Assembly: GCA_030831375.1 (NCBI GenBank)
Contig: JAURLF010000027.1
Coordinates: 1-19,164 of the forward strand
DNA length: 19,164 bases
DNA from: Gaiellales bacterium
GTDB taxonomy: Bacteria; Actinomycetota; Thermoleophilia; Gaiellales; F1-60-MAGs149
Direction of reading: 5' to 3'
The position numbers and the translations under genes were made by a program. Every line of letters begins with the position of its first letter. The first letter of the stretch is position 1. Below the pieces are notes generated by a model, which was given only the letters and a program-made list of their open reading frames with translations, was not told the DNA's origin and searched no databases. This document shows positions 6,408 to 13,788 of this stretch, one piece after another.

Positions 6408-6901
6408 GCCAGCGGATCGCCATCTGCCCCGGGTCCTACGACCCCGTCACGCTCGGCCACGTCGACGTCATCCGGCGTGCCGCCGCGATGTTCGACGAGG
6501 TCGTCGTCGGCGTCGTGCGCCGGCCCAAGCACAAGGAGCCCCTGATCCCCGCGGACACGCGCGTCGCGCTGCTCGAGGAGTCGCTCGCCGACGTTCCGAA
6601 CGTGCGCGTCGAGCCGTTCGCGGACCTCGTCGTCGACTTCGCCCGCAGCAAAGGCGCCTGCGCGCTCGTGAAGGGCCTCCGGGCCGTCTCGGACTTCGAG
6701 TGGGAGTTCCAGATGCAGCACCTCAACAAGCACCTCGCGCCCGACATCGAGACCGTCTACCTGGCGGCCTCGAACCCGTACACCTTCGTGTCCTCGAGCG
6801 GGATCCGCGAGATCGCGGCGTTCGGCGGGGACATCGGGGGCCTCGTGCCGCCCTGCGTCGTCCGGTGGTTCGTGGAGAATCCGGTATCGCGTACCCTGTA
6901 A
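6404..6901 (+). CDS. coaD: Phosphopantetheine adenylyltransferase CoaD, 165 aa
   Basis: CoaD transfers AMP from ATP to 4'-phosphopantetheine, the penultimate step of coenzyme A synthesis. The nucleotidyltransferase signature is clear: GSYDPVTLGH (residues 10-19, with H19 in the T/HxGH position) and the C-terminal ATP-binding VSSSGIRE. KGLRAVSDFEWEFQM is the canonical substrate-pocket helix. The start ATG overlaps the rsmD stop by four bases. CoA made here provides the phosphopantetheine arm of the acyl carrier protein encoded downstream. Confidence 0.96.
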   Translation: MSQRIAICPGSYDPVTLGHVDVIRRAAAMFDEVVVGVVRRPKHKEPLIPADTRVALLEESLADVPNVRVEPFADLVVDFARSKGACALVKGLRAVSDFEWEFQMQHLNKHLAPDIETVYLAASNPYTFVSSSGIREIAAFGGDIGGLVPPCVVRWFVENPVSRTL

Positions 6902-6906
6902 GGGAG
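6892..6906 (+). promoter_or_regulatory. -10-like TACCCT and strong Shine-Dalgarno before the sepIVA-like gene
   Basis: TACCCT (6892-6897) lies at the end of coaD. AAGGGAG (6900-6906) follows, five bases before the ATG at 6912. This is one of only two convincing Shine-Dalgarno sequences in the window; most other genes are coupled or apparently leaderless. Whether the TACCCT is used as a promoter is uncertain. Confidence 0.4.
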
Positions 6907-6911
6907 ACCTG

Positions 6912-7406
6912 ATGGATGTCCTCGTACTGATCGACAAGCTCGACGAGCTCGTGCACAACGCCAAGGCCGTCCCGCTGACGGACCAGGTGCGCATCGACCG
7001 CGAGGAGATCTGGGAGATCCTCGACCAGATGCGCGCGACGATCCCGGACGAGATCAAGCAGGCGCGCTGGATCGTGAAGGAGCGCCAGGAGATGCTCGGA
7101 GAGGCCAAGCGCGAGGCGGAGCGCATCGTCGTCGAGGCCCGCGAGATCGCGCAGCGCGAGGCGTCGCAGCAGGAGGTCGTGCGCCTCGCCGAGCGGCAGG
7201 CGCAGGAGATCCTCGAGAACGCACGCGCCCGCGAGCGGGAGATCCGCCTCGGCGCGGAGGACTACGCCGACGAGATCCTCGGCACGCTCGAGACGAACCT
7301 CGGCAAGTTCCTCGGCGCCGTCCAGCGCGGCCGCGGCCAGCTCGCGAGCTCGTCGCCGGATCGCACCGAGGGCGGCTCCGCGCAGTTCACCGAGATCACC
7401 ACCTAG
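6912..7406 (+). CDS. SepIVA-like DivIVA-family coiled-coil protein, 164 aa
   Basis: The N-terminal segment (LIDKLDELVHNAKAVPLTD) and the following EEIWEILDQMRATIPDEIKQA resemble the head of mycobacterial SepIVA. The C-terminal ADEILGTLETNLGKFLGAVQRGRGQL resembles its tail. Residues ~60-125 are a charged heptad coiled coil rich in Glu, Arg and Ala. SepIVA is a DivIVA-domain protein needed for septation and envelope growth. Position next to a DUF177 gene and rnc is the same as in mycobacteria (Rv2927c-Rv2926c-rnc). This copy is shorter than the mycobacterial one (about 245 aa), mostly through a shorter coiled coil. It has a strong Shine-Dalgarno. Annotation pipelines may call it an ATP synthase b-subunit-like protein because of the coiled coil. 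Confidence 0.75.
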   Translation: MDVLVLIDKLDELVHNAKAVPLTDQVRIDREEIWEILDQMRATIPDEIKQARWIVKERQEMLGEAKREAERIVVEAREIAQREASQQEVVRLAERQAQEILENARAREREIRLGAEDYADEILGTLETNLGKFLGAVQRGRGQLASSSPDRTEGGSAQFTEITT

Positions 7407-7425
7407 CCGCTCCGCGGCCGCCGGC

Positions 7426-7944
7426 ATGATCGACATCGCGCAGCTCCGGCTCGAGCCGGGCGAGGAGCGCTCGGTCGAGGCGCCCGTCGCGCTGCCTGCG
7501 ATCGCGATCGGCGGCGTCGACTACGCAGGCCCCGCCGCGCCCGTCGTGGCGCGCGTGGACCTGACCCGGATCGGCTCGGGCCTCCTGCTGCGCCTGCGGC
7601 TGGCGACCACGATCGGAGGGCCCTGCCACCGCTGCCTCGAGGAGGCGCACGTGCCGGTCGAGATCGACGCGCGCGAGTACCAGGCCGACGAGCCCGCCGC
7701 GGGCGCCGAGTCGGACGAGGTCTGCGACTACCTGCAGGGCGACGAGCTCGACGTCGCGACATGGGCGGCGGACGCCGTCGTGCTCGCGATGCCGCACAAG
7801 ATCCTCTGCCGCGAGGACTGCCGTGGCCTGTGCCCGTCCTGCGGCGCGGACCTCAACGAGGGCCCGTGCACGTGCCCGCCGCCCGCCGGCGACGACCGCT
7901 GGGGGCCGCTGCGCGACCTGCTCGAGGGCGACGAGGCGCGATAG
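7426..7944 (+). CDS. DUF177/YceD family protein, 172 aa
   Basis: DUF177 proteins sit almost universally upstream of rpmF and are tied to 23S rRNA or large-subunit accumulation. This one shows the conserved central C-x2-C pair (GPCHRCL; C67, C70) and the C-terminal zinc-type cluster CREDCRGLCPSC (C128, C132, C136, C139) followed by GADLN. Two further Cys (148, 150) lie in a Pro-rich linker. The ATG is 19 bases after the previous stop, with no clear Shine-Dalgarno. The cluster continues directly into bL32, as expected. Confidence 0.9.
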   Translation: MIDIAQLRLEPGEERSVEAPVALPAIAIGGVDYAGPAAPVVARVDLTRIGSGLLLRLRLATTIGGPCHRCLEEAHVPVEIDAREYQADEPAAGAESDEVCDYLQGDELDVATWAADAVVLAMPHKILCREDCRGLCPSCGADLNEGPCTCPPPAGDDRWGPLRDLLEGDEAR

Positions 7945-7967
7945 GCGCACGCCCGCCCGGCGTTCGC

Positions 7968-7973
7968 TACGCT
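7968..7973 (+). promoter_or_regulatory. -10-like element TACGCT before rpmF
   Basis: TACGCT ends ten bases before the rpmF ATG (7984), in a 39-base gap, which is long for this cluster. It would give a leader of only about four bases. The match is weaker in spacing than the 6-7-base cases, so it is a tentative promoter. Confidence 0.3.
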
Positions 7974-7983
7974 GCGCGGCGCA

Positions 7984-8172
7984 ATGGCGGTTCCCAAGCG
8001 GAAGACCTCGAAGGCCCGGCGCGACAAGCGCCGTGCGCAGCACAAGATCGCGAGCCCCGTGGTCGCGACGTGCGGCGTCTGCTCCGCGCCGAAGCTGCCG
8101 CACCGGGTCTGCCCGAGCTGCGGGACGTACCGCGGCCGCCGCTACGCCACCTCCGGCGCCGCGCTCTCCTAG
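7984..8172 (+). CDS. rpmF: 50S ribosomal protein bL32, zinc-binding (C+) form, 62 aa
   Basis: The N-terminus MAVPKRKTSKARRDKRRAQH is the standard bL32 start. It keeps all four zinc cysteines (C30, C33, C43, C46), so it is the C+ paralogue that needs zinc, not the zinc-free version induced during zinc starvation. It lies between DUF177 and plsX, the classic rpmF-plsX arrangement that links ribosome and lipid synthesis. It is four bases from the plsX start. Confidence 0.96.
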   Translation: MAVPKRKTSKARRDKRRAQHKIASPVVATCGVCSAPKLPHRVCPSCGTYRGRRYATSGAALS

Positions 8173-8176
8173 CGCC

Positions 8177-9169
8177 ATGCCGGCGCGGGTCGCGGTCGAC
8201 GCGCTGGGCGGCGACGACGCGCCCGCCGCGGTCGTGCGCGGGGCGCTCGACGCCGTGGCGTCCGACCCGGACCTCGAGGTCCTCCTGGTCGGCGACCCCG
8301 CGCTGATCGGCGCCGCGGCCCGGGACTCCGAGCGCGTCCGCGTCGTGCCGGCCGCAGCGGCGGTGGCGCAGGACGCGGACCCGGCCGAGGCCGTGCGCGC
8401 GGACCCGCCCCCGTCGGTCGCGGCGGCGGCGCGGCTCGTGCGCGACGGCGAGGCCGACGCGCTCGTCTCGGCCGGTCACTCCGGGGCCACGCTGGCCGCG
8501 GCCGTCCTGCTCGTCGGGCGCGCCCCGGGCGTGTCCCGCCCGGCGCTGGCCGCGGTGCTGCCGGGCGCGACGGGCCCGACGGTGCTGGTCGACGCCGGCG
8601 CGAACATGGACGCGACGGCGCGCCAGCTGCACGAGTTCGCGCACCTCGGCTGCGCGTTCGCCGAGGACGTGCTCGGTGTGCGCGACGCGACCTGCGGCTT
8701 GCTGGCGATCGGCGAGGAGCCCGGCAAGGGCGACCAGCGGGTCAAGGAGGCGCACGCCCTGATCGCCGCCGACCCCGCGCTGCGCTACCGGGGCAGCGTC
8801 GAGGGCCGCGACGCCCTCACCTCGAAGGTCGACGTGATCGTCGCCGACGGCTTCGCCGGCAACGTGCTCCTGAAGACCTGCGAGGGCACGGCGCGGGAGG
8901 CGTTTCGGCGCGTCCGGGCCGAGGCCACGGGTCCGCGCGCCGCGCTCGGCGGGCTGCTCCTGCGGCCCGCGCTCCGGCGCGTCCGCGACGACCTCGACCC
9001 GGACACCTACGGGGGCGCGCACCTGCTCGGCGCGCGCGGCGTCGCGGTCGTCGCGCACGGCGCGGCGCGGCCGCACGGGATCGCGCAGGCGTGCCGCTAC
9101 GCGGCCGAGGGCGTGCGCGCCGGGCTGCCCGACCGGATCGCCGCGCGCATGGCCGCGCTCGGAGGGTGA
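8177..9169 (+). CDS. plsX: Phosphate acyltransferase PlsX, 330 aa
   Basis: PlsX converts acyl-ACP and phosphate to acyl-phosphate, the donor for PlsY in phosphatidic acid synthesis. It is a peripheral membrane enzyme. Visible signatures are VDALGGDDAP near the start (usual form DxMGGDxxP), GANMDATARQLHEFA, IGEEPGKG, DGFAGNVLLKTCEG and the C-terminal GGAHLLGARGVAVVAHG. The normally strict SAGNTGA loop reads SAGHSGA here. The protein ends shortly after RIAARMAALGG, without the extra tail of E. coli PlsX. ATG 8177 is four bases after rpmF; the open frame upstream runs through rpmF and DUF177 and is not coding. Confidence 0.93.
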   Translation: MPARVAVDALGGDDAPAAVVRGALDAVASDPDLEVLLVGDPALIGAAARDSERVRVVPAAAAVAQDADPAEAVRADPPPSVAAAARLVRDGEADALVSAGHSGATLAAAVLLVGRAPGVSRPALAAVLPGATGPTVLVDAGANMDATARQLHEFAHLGCAFAEDVLGVRDATCGLLAIGEEPGKGDQRVKEAHALIAADPALRYRGSVEGRDALTSKVDVIVADGFAGNVLLKTCEGTAREAFRRVRAEATGPRAALGGLLLRPALRRVRDDLDPDTYGGAHLLGARGVAVVAHGAARPHGIAQACRYAAEGVRAGLPDRIAARMAALGG

Positions 9170-9188
9170 GGCGGCCGGAGCCGCCTGC

Positions 9189-9225
9189 TACTGTCAGCCC
9201 GTCCACGGGACCATCACCGAAGGGG
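9189..9225 (+). promoter_or_regulatory. acpP promoter (-10 TACTGT) and Shine-Dalgarno AGGGG
   Basis: TACTGT (9189-9194) lies 20 bases after the plsX stop. AGGGG (9221-9225) is six bases before GTG 9232. The 62-base plsX-acpP gap is one of the longest in the cluster. A dedicated promoter and good ribosome binding site fit the high demand for acyl carrier protein. No clear -35 box is seen. Confidence 0.45.
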
Positions 9226-9231
9226 AAGACA

Positions 9232-9477
9232 GTGGCTGAGCGAGCTGAGGTTCTGGCGAAGGTGCAGGAGATCCTGATCGAGCGCCTGGACGTGGATCCC
9301 GATGCGATCACCGAGGGCGCGCACATGCGCGACGACCTGCAGGCCGACTCGCTCGACCTGGTCGAGCTGATCATGGACCTCGAGGAGAACTTCGGCGTGA
9401 AGATCTCCGACGAGGAGGCCCAGTCGATCGGCACCGTCGGCGAGGCCGTCGACTTCATCGTCACCCGCGCTGACTAG
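9232..9477 (+). CDS. acpP: Acyl carrier protein, 81 aa
   Basis: ACP carries growing acyl chains on a 4'-phosphopantetheine attached to serine. The attachment motif is ADSLDLVEL with S40. The flanking helices (VQEILIERLDVDPDAI and EENFGVKISDEEAQSIGTVG) are textbook ACP. GTG 9232 is chosen because it has a Shine-Dalgarno upstream and gives the usual length; upstream in-frame starts run through the end of plsX. The last codons overlap the proposed CTG start of rnc by eight bases. Confidence 0.95.
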   Translation: MAERAEVLAKVQEILIERLDVDPDAITEGAHMRDDLQADSLDLVELIMDLEENFGVKISDEEAQSIGTVGEAVDFIVTRAD

Positions 9478-10162
9478 CCCCGCGGGGCCGATCGCCGCGC
9501 TGCTCGACGGGCTCCCGCCCGAGCTGCGCCGGCGCGCGCTCACGCACGCGAGCTGGGCGGCGACGCCCGGCGACTCCTACGAGCGGGACGAGCTGCTCGG
9601 CGACGCCGTCCTCGACCTGGCCCTCGGCGCGCACCTGATGGCCGTGCTCCCGGATGCCCCCGAGGGCGAGATCTCGCGCGTCAAGAACCAGCTGCGCTCC
9701 GGCCGCTTCTGCGCCGTCGTGGCGCGCAACGAGGGCCTCGGCGAGCGCATGGCGGCGCTCGTCGAGGGCACGCCGCACGCGCGGGCCGGGCGCACGCTGA
9801 TGACCAGCCGGGGGGTCCTCGCCGACCTCGCGGAGTCCGCGCTCGGCGCGATCTTCCTCGCGCGTGGCTGGGAGGCCGCGCGCGACGCGGCCGTCGCCGC
9901 CTTCGCGCCGCTGCTCCCGCACGCGCTCGACCCGGGCGTCGACCCGAAGACGGCGCTGCAGGAGGCCGGGCAGCGTCAGGGGCGCCGTGTAGCGTACGAA
10001 CTCGTGGAGGAAACGGGACCAGCGCACGCGCGGCACTTCCGCGTCCACGCGCTCCTCGACGGCCGCGTGGCGGGCGTCGGCGAGGGCGGCTCGCGGCGGA
10101 CGGCCGAGCAGGCGGCGGCGCGCCGCGCCCTGCGCGACCTCGAGGGCGGGGTCGGCGCGTGA
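9470..10162 (+). CDS. rnc: Ribonuclease III, 230 aa, probable CTG start
   Basis: RNase III cleaves double-stranded RNA and processes rRNA precursors. From CTG 9470 the product starts (M)TSPAGPIAALLDGLPPELRR, followed by ALTHASW and the catalytic ERDELLGDAV helix with E38, E41 and D45, the same numbers as in E. coli. The second metal-site helix LADLAESALGAIF supplies Asp and Glu three residues apart. A dsRNA-binding domain occupies the C-terminal third (DPKTALQEAGQ… to RRTAEQAAARRAL). No ATG, GTG or TTG exists in this frame from 9422 until ATG 9638, which would remove the first catalytic helix. CTG 9470 gives a full-length enzyme and overlaps the acpP stop by eight bases, suggesting coupling. 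CTG 9500 or ATC 9491 are less likely alternatives. The stop overlaps the smc GTG (GTGA). Confidence 0.88.
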   Translation: MTSPAGPIAALLDGLPPELRRRALTHASWAATPGDSYERDELLGDAVLDLALGAHLMAVLPDAPEGEISRVKNQLRSGRFCAVVARNEGLGERMAALVEGTPHARAGRTLMTSRGVLADLAESALGAIFLARGWEAARDAAVAAFAPLLPHALDPGVDPKTALQEAGQRQGRRVAYELVEETGPAHARHFRVHALLDGRVAGVGEGGSRRTAEQAAARRALRDLEGGVGA

Positions 10163-13100
10163 GGCTCACGCGCATCCGCATCAAGGGCTTCAAGAGCTTC
10201 GCCGACGAGACCGAGCTCGTCTTCGACCGCGGCGTCGGCGTGATCGTCGGCCCGAACGGGTCGGGCAAGTCGAACATCGCCGAGGCGCTGCGCTGGGCGA
10301 TGGCGTCGCAGGCGCCGAGCGAGGTGCGCGTGGCCAGCGGCCTCGACGTCCTCTTCTCCGGCTCCGAGGGTCGCGCCGCCGCCGGCGTCGCCGAGGTCGA
10401 GCTCGTGCTCGAGGACGAGGGCGGGGTCGCTCCCGGCGGGCGCCCCGAGCTGTCCGTGATGCGGCGGTTGTCGCGCGACGGCGAGAGCGCGTACCTCCTG
10501 AACCGGATGCCGGTGCGCCGGCTCGACGTGCACGAGGTGCTGGCCGACGTCGGGCTCGGCCGCGACAGCCACGCGATCATCGGCCAGAACCAGGTCGACC
10601 AGGTCCTGCTCGCCAGCCCGTCGGCACGACGCGGCCTGATCGAGGAGGTCGCCGGCCTCGGCAAGTACAAGCGCCGCCGGGTGCGGGCGCAGCAGAAGCT
10701 GAACCGGGTCGAGCGCCACCTTGTGGAGGCGCGCGCCCGCCAGGCCGAGATCCACGGGCGCCTGCGCCCGCTCGCCCTGCAGGCGTCGGCGGCCGAGCGC
10801 GCCGCGCTGCTCGAGTCCGAGCTGCTCGAGCTCCGGCTCGAGCTGGTGCTGAGCGCGATCGCCGAGCAGCGCCGCGACCGGCAGGCCCGCCAGGCCGACA
10901 TGCGCGCGGCGCGCGAGGCGCAGGCCGCGCTCGACCAGGCCGCCGAGGCCGTGGTGCAGCGCCGCCAGGCGGCCGAGCAGGCCCTCGGCGCGCTGGTCAC
11001 GGAGCAGGAGGCCGCCTCGCGGCTCCTGCAGCGGCTCGACGCCGCCGTGGAGCGCCTGCGCGACCGGGTGCTGCAGCTCGGAGAGCGGCGCGAGGAGTTC
11101 GCCGCCGACGCGGAGCGTCTGCGCGCGCGCGCCGCGCGGCTGATCGACGAGGCCGCGACGACCGCGAGCGCCGCCGCCGGCGTCGAGATGGACGCCGAGC
11201 GCGAACGCGCCGAGCTCGCCGCGGACCCGGACGACAGCGGCCTCGAGGAGCGCTACGCGGCGGCCGTGCAGGCCGCCGAGGCCGCCCTCGCGGCCGCGCT
11301 TGAGGCGCGTCGTGCCGAGGCCGAGCACGAGGGCCGCCTGGCCCGCGCGGGCGCCGAGGCCGCCGAGCACGGCGAGCGCGCCGCCGCCGCCGTCCAGCGC
11401 CGCGCGGAGCTCCAGGCGGGCGTCGGCGAGCGCGACGAGGCGCGCCGGCTCGCCCAGGCCGCGCTCGAGGACGTGGAGGCCCGCCTGGCCGACGCGCGCA
11501 CAGGGCTGGCCGCGCTCGAGCGCGCCGAGCACGCGGCCCGCACCGCCGCCGACGGCCTGCGCGGGGCCGAGGCGGAGGCGCGCGCCGCTGCGGCCGCCGC
11601 CGACGCGCGCGCCCAGTCGGCGCAGGCGCGGCTCGAGGAGCTGCGCCGCGCCGTGGAGCGCGGCGACGGGCTCGACCGCTCGCTGGGGCTCCTGCGCGAG
11701 CGCGGCATCGCGATCGTCGCCGACCGGATCCGGCCCGCGGCGGGCCTCGAGCGGGCGGTCGCGGCCGTGCTCGGCTGGCGCGCCGCCGAGGCCGTCGCCG
11801 GCGCGGCCGAGGACGCCGTCGACCTGCTCGCGGACGACGCGCTGGAGGGTGCGGCGCTGCTCTGCCTCGATCGCCTCCCGGCGCGTGCGGCCGAGGGCCC
11901 CGGCGTACCCCTCGCCGGCCGGGTGGAGATGGTCGGCGAGGTGCCGGCCGGCCTGCTCGATGGCGTGCTGCTCGTCGACCGGCCCGAGGACCTGCTGGCC
12001 GTGCGCCGCGGCATCGGGGTCCTCGCCGACGGCCGCGGGTTCGACGCGGATCGCGGCATCGCGTTCCGCAGCGGCGACGCCGCCGGCCGCGCGCTGGCGC
12101 GCCGCCGCGACCTCGAGGGCCTGGAGCGCGAGGCTCGCATCGCGCAGGACGGCGGCGAGGCCGCCACGCGGGCGCTCGTGGCGGCCGCGCAGGCGCGCGA
12201 GGCGGGGGAGGGTGACGAGGCGCGCACGCGCGCCGAGGTCGTCGCCGCCCGCGACGCGGCGACGGCGCTCGAGCGCGACCTGGCCGAGGCGCACCGCGAG
12301 GCCGACCGGCTCGCCCGTGCCGACGAGGCGACGGCGGAGCGTCTGCGCACCGCCCACGAGGAGGCCGACCGCTCCGAGGCCGCCGCCGCGGCCGCGGCGA
12401 CCGAGGTGGACGCGCTGACGCGCGGCCTCGACGCGCTCGCGCAGCGCGTCGCGGAGCGCACCGCCGAGCACGAGGCCGCGGAGGCCGCGCGGCTCGCCCT
12501 GCAGGGCGAGGTCGCCGACCGCCGGGGTCGCCGCGCCGCCTCCGAGGAGCGCGTGGAGCGCGCCCGCCTCGAGGGTGCGCGGCTGCGCCAACTCGCCTCC
12601 GACCAGGAGCGCGAGGCCGAGCGCGCTGCGAAGGGCGCCGAGCGCCTGCAGGCCATCGTCACGCGGCTGCCGCACGCGGTCGCCGTGATCGACGCCGCGC
12701 TGGCCGCGGCGGAGCGCCACCGCGAGCCCGCCCGCGCCGCCACCCGCGCCGGCGAGCAGCGCGTGGCCGAGCTCGGAGAGGAGCTGCGCGCCTGCGCCGA
12801 GCAGGACGCCCGGCTCGGCGCGGAGCGCCGCGACGGCGCGGGGCGCGTCGCCGCCCTCGGCGTCGAGCTCGAGCGCTGCGAGGAGCGGCTCGCGGACCTC
12901 GCGGAGCGCCGTCGCCAGCTGGTCGAACAGCGCGGGGGCGAGGCGGGCGAGGTCGTCGACCACGTCGACCCCCTGCCGGAGGACGAGCGGATCGCGCGCG
13001 AGGGCAAGGTCGAGCGGCTCGAGCGGCGGATCGCGCAGCTCGGCGCCGTCAACCCGCTGGCCAAGGAGGCCTACGAGGAGGCCAAGGCGGAGGCCGAAGA

Positions 13101-13779
13101 CGTCAACGCGCAGATCGCCGACCTCGAGCGCAGCGTGGCTGAGCTGCGCACGCTCGTGCGCGAGCTCGGCCGCGAGATCCGCGACCGCTTCGCGTCGACC
13201 TACGAGACCGTGGAGCGCGGCTTCGCGGAGGTGATCGCGACGCTCTTCCCCGGCGGCAGCGGGCGCCTGCGCCTGGTCGAGCCGGCCGAGGTGGTCGCGC
13301 TCGAGGATGGCGAGGATGCGGCCGATTCGGACCCCGAGGCCGCGGCCGACGCCGACCCGGACGATCCCGACGCCGTCGAGGAGGCGCCCGAGCCGGGCGT
13401 CGAGCTCGAGGTGCAGCCCGCCGGCAAGCGGATCCGCTCCCTGACGGTCCTCTCCGGCGGCGAGAAGTCGATGGCGGCGCTCGGCTTCACCTTCGCGCTG
13501 ATGCTGGCGCGCCCGAGCCCGTTCTACGTGCTCGACGAGGTCGACGCCGCCCTCGACGAGGTCAACATCGACCGCTTTCTCGAGCTCGTCGACCGCTTCC
13601 GCGACCGCGCCCAGTTCATCGTGATCACGCACCAGGCGGGGACCATGGAGGCCGCCGACGCGCTCTACGGCGTGTCGATGCCCGGCAACGGCGTCTCGCA
13701 GGTGATCTCGCGGCGTCTGCCGCGCGGCGGCTCCGGCGACGGGGCTCGGCTCGGCGCGGCGCCGTCCGCCGCCGCCTAG
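10159..13779 (+). CDS. smc: Chromosome segregation ATPase SMC, 1206 aa
   Basis: SMC forms the condensin-like ring with ScpA/ScpB and compacts and resolves chromosomes. The N-terminal head has IKGFKSFADET and Walker A GPNGSGKSN (from G31). A long Ala/Glu/Arg coiled coil (about 170-500) leads to the hinge (about 500-650), then the return coil (about 660-1020). The C-terminal head has the ABC signature LSGGEKSMAALGF (from L1098) and Walker B FYVLDEVDAALDEVN. Between the first strands of this head (LRLVEP) and VELEVQPAGKR there is a 37-residue, strongly acidic insert (residues 1043-1079) absent from the typical bacterial SMC. GTG 10159 overlaps the rnc stop by four bases. No fpg gene lies between rnc and smc, unlike mycobacteria. 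The TAG stop is also part of the ftsY -10 element. Confidence 0.96.
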   Translation: MRLTRIRIKGFKSFADETELVFDRGVGVIVGPNGSGKSNIAEALRWAMASQAPSEVRVASGLDVLFSGSEGRAAAGVAEVELVLEDEGGVAPGGRPELSVMRRLSRDGESAYLLNRMPVRRLDVHEVLADVGLGRDSHAIIGQNQVDQVLLASPSARRGLIEEVAGLGKYKRRRVRAQQKLNRVERHLVEARARQAEIHGRLRPLALQASAAERAALLESELLELRLELVLSAIAEQRRDRQARQADMRAAREAQAALDQAAEAVVQRRQAAEQALGALVTEQEAASRLLQRLDAAVERLRDRVLQLGERREEFAADAERLRARAARLIDEAATTASAAAGVEMDAERERAELAADPDDSGLEERYAAAVQAAEAALAAALEARRAEAEHEGRLARAGAEAAEHGERAAAAVQRRAELQAGVGERDEARRLAQAALEDVEARLADARTGLAALERAEHAARTAADGLRGAEAEARAAAAAADARAQSAQARLEELRRAVERGDGLDRSLGLLRERGIAIVADRIRPAAGLERAVAAVLGWRAAEAVAGAAEDAVDLLADDALEGAALLCLDRLPARAAEGPGVPLAGRVEMVGEVPAGLLDGVLLVDRPEDLLAVRRGIGVLADGRGFDADRGIAFRSGDAAGRALARRRDLEGLEREARIAQDGGEAATRALVAAAQAREAGEGDEARTRAEVVAARDAATALERDLAEAHREADRLARADEATAERLRTAHEEADRSEAAAAAAATEVDALTRGLDALAQRVAERTAEHEAAEAARLALQGEVADRRGRRAASEERVERARLEGARLRQLASDQEREAERAAKGAERLQAIVTRLPHAVAVIDAALAAAERHREPARAATRAGEQRVAELGEELRACAEQDARLGAERRDGAGRVAALGVELERCEERLADLAERRRQLVEQRGGEAGEVVDHVDPLPEDERIAREGKVERLERRIAQLGAVNPLAKEAYEEAKAEAEDVNAQIADLERSVAELRTLVRELGREIRDRFASTYETVERGFAEVIATLFPGGSGRLRLVEPAEVVALEDGEDAADSDPEAAADADPDDPDAVEEAPEPGVELEVQPAGKRIRSLTVLSGGEKSMAALGFTFALMLARPSPFYVLDEVDAALDEVNIDRFLELVDRFRDRAQFIVITHQAGTMEAADALYGVSMPGNGVSQVISRRLPRGGSGDGARLGAAPSAAA

Positions 13780-13782
13780 GCT
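13777..13782 (+). promoter_or_regulatory. -10 element TAGGCT formed from the smc stop codon (leaderless ftsY)
   Basis: The smc TAG stop (13777-13779) begins TAGGCT, followed by GGGGCC (6 bases) and the ATG at 13789. It has the same layout as TAGCCT at 2910-2915 and TAGGAT at 18250-18255. GGGG between the hexamer and the ATG could instead act as a poor ribosome-binding site, so promoter activity is inferred from the recurring spacing. Confidence 0.45.
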
Positions 13783-13788
13783 GGGGCC

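Noticed and set aside
9638..10162. ATG 9638 as the rnc start
   Set aside because: It would delete the ALTHASW segment and catalytic residues E38, E41 and D45.
11290..12950. Repeat-like GCC/GAG/CGC-rich DNA in smc
   Set aside because: It reflects the Ala/Glu/Arg composition of the coiled coil at high G+C, not tandem or mobile repeats.
9976..13632. Minus-strand open frame of about 1200 codons opposite rnc/smc
   Set aside because: A high-GC shadow of the smc coiled coil: the repetitive GCC/GAG/CGC codons leave the opposite strand free of stops. The plus strand has full SMC motifs.
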